This document shows, piece by piece, positions 58,960 through 64,000 of a stretch of 64,000 nt of DNA (positions within the stretch are counted from its first letter, which is position 1; every line of letters starts with the position of its first letter). Under the pieces are notes generated by a model. That model was not told the DNA's origin, searched no databases, and was given only the letters and a program-made list of their open reading frames with translations. The DNA comes from Physcomitrium patens (Eukaryota; Streptophyta; Bryopsida; Funariales; Funariaceae). The translations under genes and the position numbers were made by a program. The stretch is from positions 11,968,951-12,032,950 of the forward strand of contig NC_037263.1 in NCBI RefSeq assembly GCF_000002425.4, in the 5' to 3' direction.

Positions 58960-60075
58960 GAGTCAACAAACCTAGAAATCCGAGCATCTGCAAAGTCGTG
59001 AACAGTCTCAGCTTAAACCAAAACATAAGCTACAGTTATAGATTCCAGTGTGCTCGCAAAGTAGGAACCCAGCATCGGCAACCAGCGGGAATCCACTAAG
59101 TGGAAGATTCTTTAGGTTGACACCGAGAAGCTGGAGGGAGGTCCACCAAGAACCCGACCAGTGGAAGCAAGGTCAGGACTATGTAACATCATCGAGAGAT
59201 AATTCGGATGCATCCTCTCGGGCTGCCGGAAGAAGATGTGGGCAATCTCCGCCGTGGGAGCAAATTTGAAGACCCTCTTATAGGTTCAGATCCACAGTCA
59301 CCAACGGCCACACAAATGAATTCTCCATGACATCATCACCGACAATTAGGTCAACAGTGTAGACTCCCGGACGGTTTAGCTTCACCACCATCTGGGCGAA
59401 GTCCTAAGTGGGCTCGTGCTGCTTCCCTGTCATAGGCTCAAGGTAGGTTTGCTCTGCGCCACTCTCGCCTCTGAGCTTGAGCATGGCATGTTGGGGTTTA
59501 AATGAGACTCCAGGTGGACCACTGACCTAAAGTGCCACATTGAGCTTCTGGAAGTAGCTCGCTGATAACGTTGCCGTCTGCTCGAACTCCGGTTTGACAT
59601 CCGACCAGGGAAGGGCCTCATTCGCTATCCAATAAAACCGTGTTGACATTGGACACCGAAATAGGAGCAGTCACCATAACCATCGTAGCCAAGAAACCTT
59701 GTACCGCTGTTCAACAATGCACAAATCTGCAGCTTGTCCTTCCCCAGAGAAAAATCGTTTGACAGAAGCGCCAATTCATACTTTCCGTTTCAGAGGGACG
59801 CAAACTCCTGCTGATCTGAGATCGTAGCCCGGGAACCAACCCCGCTGGAGTTTGCTGAGACGAGAGTCATCAAAGCAACAGGAGCAGGCGACCCATCTGG
59901 CGAGGTCACAGCCATCTGGAGCTTGCGTGCATCCGGTCCAAGGAACAAATCATCAGTAGCAACACCACCCCCAATTACTGCAGCAGCAGGAAGCGAGAAC
60001 CCATCGCAAAAGCTTCCAAAGAAATCCTTCGGATTGTTCCTATCCTCGCATTTTTGAAAAAAATAAAAATAAAAA
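58960..60075 (-). pseudogene. Ribophorin II (oligosaccharyltransferase subunit RPN2/SWP1) pseudogene, C-terminal part
   Basis: Reading - from about 60,070 downward gives, in shifting frames: KLQMAVTSPDGSPAPVALM (about 59,880-59,940), GKYELALLSNDFSLGKDKLQ (about 59,730-59,790), FKPQHAMLKLRGESGAEQTY (about 59,445-59,505), DDVMENSFVWPLVTVDL (about 59,290-59,345), KFAPTAEIAHIF (about 59,220-59,260), VLTLLPLVGFLV (about 59,145-59,180) and LFTTLQMLGFLGLL (about 58,965-59,005). These appear in the order of the C-terminal half of plant ribophorin II, ending with its membrane segments. At least three frame changes and several stops make it non-functional. No introns are evident across about 1.1 kb, consistent with a processed copy. 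The N-terminal half is absent, and an AAAAAT-rich tract (60,057-60,085) marks the upstream edge. Confidence 0.72.
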
Positions 60076-60085
60076 TAAAAAAATA

Positions 60086-60767
60086 ACCCCTCAATCACCT
60101 CATCACCACAGCTCTCCAATCACCTCAGATAATCTCGAGGATACGAAACTATAAAAAAACTCAATATACAATACAAAACCGCAGAAATGTACTTATAAAA
60201 ATATTCATATGGTGGGGTTAAAAGCTCACTATTAAATCAAGAGGGTAAAGGCAGAGTCCCTCAAAAAAGCAATACTACAGATTCCCGTAAGCATTATAAT
60301 TCGTGTGTCCCCAGACCACCTTCCAGCGCAATGCTGCGACGACGGGCCACTGTTATCGAAAGAAAGCGAAGACATAGAAGCTTCACAGACAAAAAGCTAG
60401 ACACGAAAGCGGATCACTGGATAACAACGAAGGGCGTACATTTCAGGAATCTAGGAAATCAGGAAGAGTGCATTATGGATGGGCCAATGGATGAATGTAG
60501 TTGTTACCATACGGATGAGACCGTGGAGGCATTAGCTTTTTGACGTTGGACGTCGGTTATTGGGTACGACGGAAGTGGTGGGCCAGCGTGGAAATGTGAA
60601 CGGAATCCATTTATTGGAGATTTATCAACTAAATTTGCTAAATTTAGCAACTATTTGAAGATTATCGCATTTCATCAATGTGTTATGCATACATAATTAA
60701 GTGAATTAATAAATGTTTGATTTTTTGGAATTGCATCAAATTACATATTATATATTCAAAGGGAATT
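60086..60767. other. Intergenic DNA, partly GC-richer, no identified gene
   Basis: A 70-codon + frame at 60,331-60,543 (MLRRRATVIERKRRHRSF...) has no recognisable domain and no supporting context. It may be another fragment of host sequence. Nothing else is supported. Confidence 0.4.
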
Positions 60768-60922
60768 GTTAAATTGACCCACCCATCCTAACCGTCATCA
60801 AAAAAAAAAAAAAAAAAAAAAAAAATCCATAGTTGTATGAGGAGCTCAAGAGGAGCTCAAGAATTTGTGTGCATATGTATGATGATGGGCGGGTTGATTT
60901 AGTATATGCTTGGGTCAGTTAA
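60768..60922. mobile_element. Foldback (MITE-like) element, copy 2
   Basis: About 155 bp with ends GTTAAATTGACCCA and, on the other strand, TTAACTGACCCA. It includes an A26 run (60,800-60,825). It shares end sequence and the TTTAGTAWATGC segment with its neighbour at 60,963-61,126 and with copy 1 at 43,842-44,032. It is separated from the neighbour by a (TA)n tract at 60,942-60,961. Confidence 0.5.
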
Positions 60923-60962
60923 AATTTTTAATCATAGATGAATATATATATATATATATATC

Positions 60963-61126
60963 AAATTGACCTATGCATTTACTAAATCAACCCACACATC
61001 ATCATTGGGTAAGGGTCCAACCATTTTATCATTGGTTTTTGACCAATATGGATTTGGTAGTGGAGAAGTTTTTGATGATGGTCAAGATAGATGAATCCAT
61101 TTAGTAAATACTTGAGTCAATTCAAC
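60963..61126. mobile_element. Foldback (MITE-like) element, copy 3
   Basis: About 164 bp with ends AAATTGACCTATGCATTTAC and, on the other strand, GTTGAATTGACTCAAGTATT. Together with copy 2 it forms a larger imperfect inverted repeat: GATGATGGGCGGGTTGATTT (60,881-60,900) against the complement of ACTAAATCAACCCACACATC (60,981-61,000). No coding capacity. Confidence 0.5.
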
Positions 61127-62000
61127 AAATCCTTATATATATTGGGTCTTGGGAATGGAGTTTGTTGTTTAAAATGGGTTAGAATACCAATATGTCATCG
61201 TGCAAATTTGTAATTTACAAATAATAGTGTTGAAACCCACTCTTCCTTTCTTCTTCTTTTCACTTCTCTTTGTTCTTTCCCCAATTTCAACGTATTGAAA
61301 TTTTTGCAATTAATTAATTAATATATAATTTAAATTATGTTACATTCTTATTTTATTTTGATCATGAAGGTGTCTACTTTTACATATTCTCTTTTGAAGT
61401 TTCAGACACGTAGGTACAAGTAACCGACTGAGTTAGCGGTGGATTGGATTGAATGTGTTGTTGTATGGAAATAAAACAAAAACATAATACAATTAATGCT
61501 CTTTATAAGAAAAATCACAAATATCCAACAAAAACAATCACACTTGCGCACTATGCTTCGATGTATACTCTTAACATAGACAGATTCTTCAAACTAAACA
61601 AACTCCAGTACCATCGTCAAAAAATCAGAGAAAGAATCAAAGTGCTTTAAACTGCAATGAAAAGCCCATTGTTTGAATAATCGAGACCGGCTATAAAACA
61701 AATAAGAATAAAAGCCCCCTCATGTACTCTCTATCAATGTTTAACACACGCTGACAAAACACAAAATTGCCATGTCATAAACAGCCAAGAATCATATGAT
61801 TTTTTAAAAAAGTTTAATAACAAGTTTTTATTTATTTATTAGTAGTGGAACGTAAACCAAATCAGGATCTAATAGCCAAAGTCAATACCGTAGATCCTTC
61901 AAATAAACGACCCAGGTTGGATCCAAAAATAAATACCCGAGCTGGATTTAGCTCGACCTTAAAATGAACCAATACAGCTTAATTTTCTGGGCTGGAGGTG
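61127..62000. other. AT-rich intergenic DNA
   Basis: No supported gene. The 65-codon + frame at 61,453-61,650 has no recognisable features. Confidence 0.5.
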
Positions 62001-64000
62001 GCCACTTGCGGTGACAAAGCTTCATGCAATGTCTTCATACAAGGTCGCGCCGAGGTCGCGGCAAATAGTGCTTCAGCTGAGGGAATCGGGGCGCAAAAGC
62101 TTCGCGACGACACATACCGGTCTCACGAGGCCTCCGACTAATGTCTGCTAGACGGAACGAAGGTGAAACGAGGGGGAGGAGCATCCTGCACCCGCCGACT
62201 GAAACCACCTCACACAGTTCGAAATCGCTGAGTCGCGGAGGTGCACACGGTCCAAACGTGCCGACTTAAGCCTGCGATCAAAGGGAGAAACTATTCCTTG
62301 GATTGTTGACGCTTTGAAAATGAGGAGTCAACCCACGAATGCCCGTTGCAGGGGACACCAGTGAAATCTGACATCCCAGCAACGCCAATCTTAATCGTAA
62401 ACCGGCCTTGTGAACTTCCAAGCACGTGCTCTCGCATTGTCGTCACCGGAACGCGATGTTTCCACGGTACTAGTGCAGTGAATGTCAGTTGTGGCAGCGG
62501 GGGTGACAGCGGCACCAACTGCGTTTTTCCCGTGACATCAACCGTTCCACAATTCGACGCCACTGGAATTCCACCGTTCCACTTCCCCTCGTGAGGTAGA
62601 CGTTTGGACCCAGCTTTGTCTTACGCTAGAGTGTCAGTCTGTGTATACGCGTACTATAAATTTGGAGAAGCGAAAGTCGCCGCTAATCATGTGGGGGGTG
62701 CAGTTGCTAGACGGTGAATGATTAGCAATCTGGGATTAAGGTGCGAGCTTTGTGCAACCCTTCCCACTGGTTTGTGATTAGGATTGGGGGGGATATTTGT
62801 GCATCTATGGGTTGGTAGCGTTCAACGCGCTTACCCGTGCATCAAGCAAGGGTTCCTTCCCCTGTGGATTGAACCAACGCGGTATTGCGCCATACCAGGG
62901 GACTCGGAGTGTGCTCACATCCGGCCCTATCGCACGCAAGCTTGATCTGCGGCGCAGGCGCTGGTTTCTCTCTCTCGCTCTCCCGCAGAACATCGTTTTC
63001 GATTACCGACCAGATCCGCGATCTCCACCTCATCACACGTCGTAATTATTGGGTGGCCCTATTTTCATCTCTGGTTTCAGCTTTTCTTCTCGTTTGATTC
63101 CGTCACGGCTCGTCGCAGTCGCGAGCTCCCCTTGCCTCCTTCCCTGTGCGTTGCGGTAGACTCTCTTCGCCCTTTCTGGTGCGTGGTAACGTTTTGATTT
63201 TGATTTTGCTTTTTATTTCTTTTTGGTTAAATAGCGAAACCCATGCCGTTGGAAGGTCTCGTTGTTTCGCACCCCTCACTTCCCGCTCCCGCTTGCTTAA
63301 CTCGGCTTTCACTTGGCTTGTCTTCCTTTGGATACTGCTCGTTGGTTCAGTGAAACCGCACCTGTATTTTTACACATTTGTTTATTTTCAACACCATCTC
63401 ATTTCGGGGTTGCATGCTCTGGTCACGGTACTAATCTGCCTTCTCGCTGCAAACCCATCAGTTGTGTATATTTTTTTCCCCTTCGTTTCTAGTTTCTTGT
63501 TTTCTAGTTTTTGCGCTGGTCGAACGAGTTGTTGCTGTTGCGTGCGGGACTTGATAAGAGATCACAGAAAGGGTAGCACGAGGTGTTATGATTTTTTTAG
63601 TGATCGTGTACATTGTGACGGTGTATGTGTGAACAAGTAGTCAGTTTATTTTCTCGTGCGGGGGTTAGACTTGCTCACACGAAAGAGTGGCGCGAGCGTG
63701 CTCTTATTGACGTCTAGCCACTACTTTGCTGCAGATCAACGTTGGAGCTACTTGACTGATTTTTCTTAAAGGCGAGTTGTAATTGTCACCAACAGGTATT
63801 CACTAGTATTGTGATGCTACCCTGTGGTGGAAGCCTGCGGTTATCGATATGCAGAAGTGCCAGGGCGTCTCTCTCAATGATCCGGTGATGTAGTTCATTT
63901 TGTTCATGCCCACGACCTGTAGTGGGTACAGCTTCTGAAGCTCCAGTTTAGTATATTGTGTACGCAGATGCCCTCCTTGCAAAACAACTCATTTAAACAA
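62001..64000 (+). promoter_or_regulatory. GC-richer stretch, possible upstream/leader region of a gene right of the window
   Basis: Composition shifts to roughly balanced from about 62,000 to the window end. A pyrimidine-rich run (TTTCTCTCTCTCGCTCTCCC, about 62,965-62,984) and many T-rich blocks near 63,180-63,550 look like leader or first-intron sequence. A 164-codon + frame at 63,146-63,640 is hydrophobic and biased but matches no family I know. Frames around 62,291-62,594 on both strands overlap and are unsupported. I cannot place exons, so the reading as a gene's 5' region is inference from composition only. Confidence 0.3.

Noticed and set aside
63146-63640. 164-codon + frame as a membrane protein gene
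   Set aside because: Low-complexity T-rich composition gives hydrophobic residues by bias; no family match, no clear context and no splice support.

Overview
Nuclear DNA of a land plant, most likely a bryophyte and probably a moss. The evidence is a compact, intron-rich gene of near-balanced base composition set in very AT-rich intergenic DNA with many (TA)n tracts, and a pile of Gypsy retrotransposons whose commonest family looks like the Tcn1-like chromovirus group described from mosses. The species call is an inference.

Bases 1-39,916 are one continuous stack of nested LTR retrotransposons. I label them A-G. A (1-4,040) sits in B (4,041-8,404), B sits in C, and C sits in F, which sits in G (36,140-39,916, opposite strand). 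C was also hit in its gag by D (10,792-28,310, 5-bp target duplication). D's left LTR was in turn hit by E (11,189-20,977, 5-bp target duplication GTAAT, two 709-bp LTRs differing at one base). A, B, C, F and G are relatives: 495-561 bp LTRs with about 11-bp terminal inverted repeats, a leader with short hairpins (seen in A, B, C and F), and a chromodomain-like end visible in G. D is a different Gypsy type with 1.33-kb LTRs. E is an Athila/Tat-type element that looks whole and very recent, with two extra sense-strand reading frames after pol. C also carries an old solo LTR of E's family, and F carries a 1.29-kb unidentified insertion. The outermost elements are the most AT-rich and decayed. 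All are treated as fossils.

Bases 39,917-44,600 are AT-rich decayed DNA with a small foldback element. At 45,179-48,535 lies the one clear host gene: an 11-exon GH27 glycosidase of the plant alpha-galactosidase / beta-L-arabinopyranosidase (APSE) type with a signal peptide, 664 residues, every splice site GT-AG and the frame intact throughout.

Bases 48,540-64,000 hold AT-rich decay with an L1-type LINE remnant (about 52.97-54.07 kb, + strand), an unidentified gene-like island (55.2-56.4 kb), a broken ribophorin II pseudogene (58.96-60.08 kb, - strand), paired foldback/MITE-like elements (60.77-61.13 kb), and a GC-richer stretch (62.0-64.0 kb) that looks like the upstream or leader region of a gene lying to the right, which I could not identify.

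The points most worth a second look are a 25-bp tandem array of heat-shock-element-like units just upstream of the TATA box in element A's LTR, a conserved set of leader hairpins whose stems covary between copies of the chromovirus family, and the two extra frames of element E.
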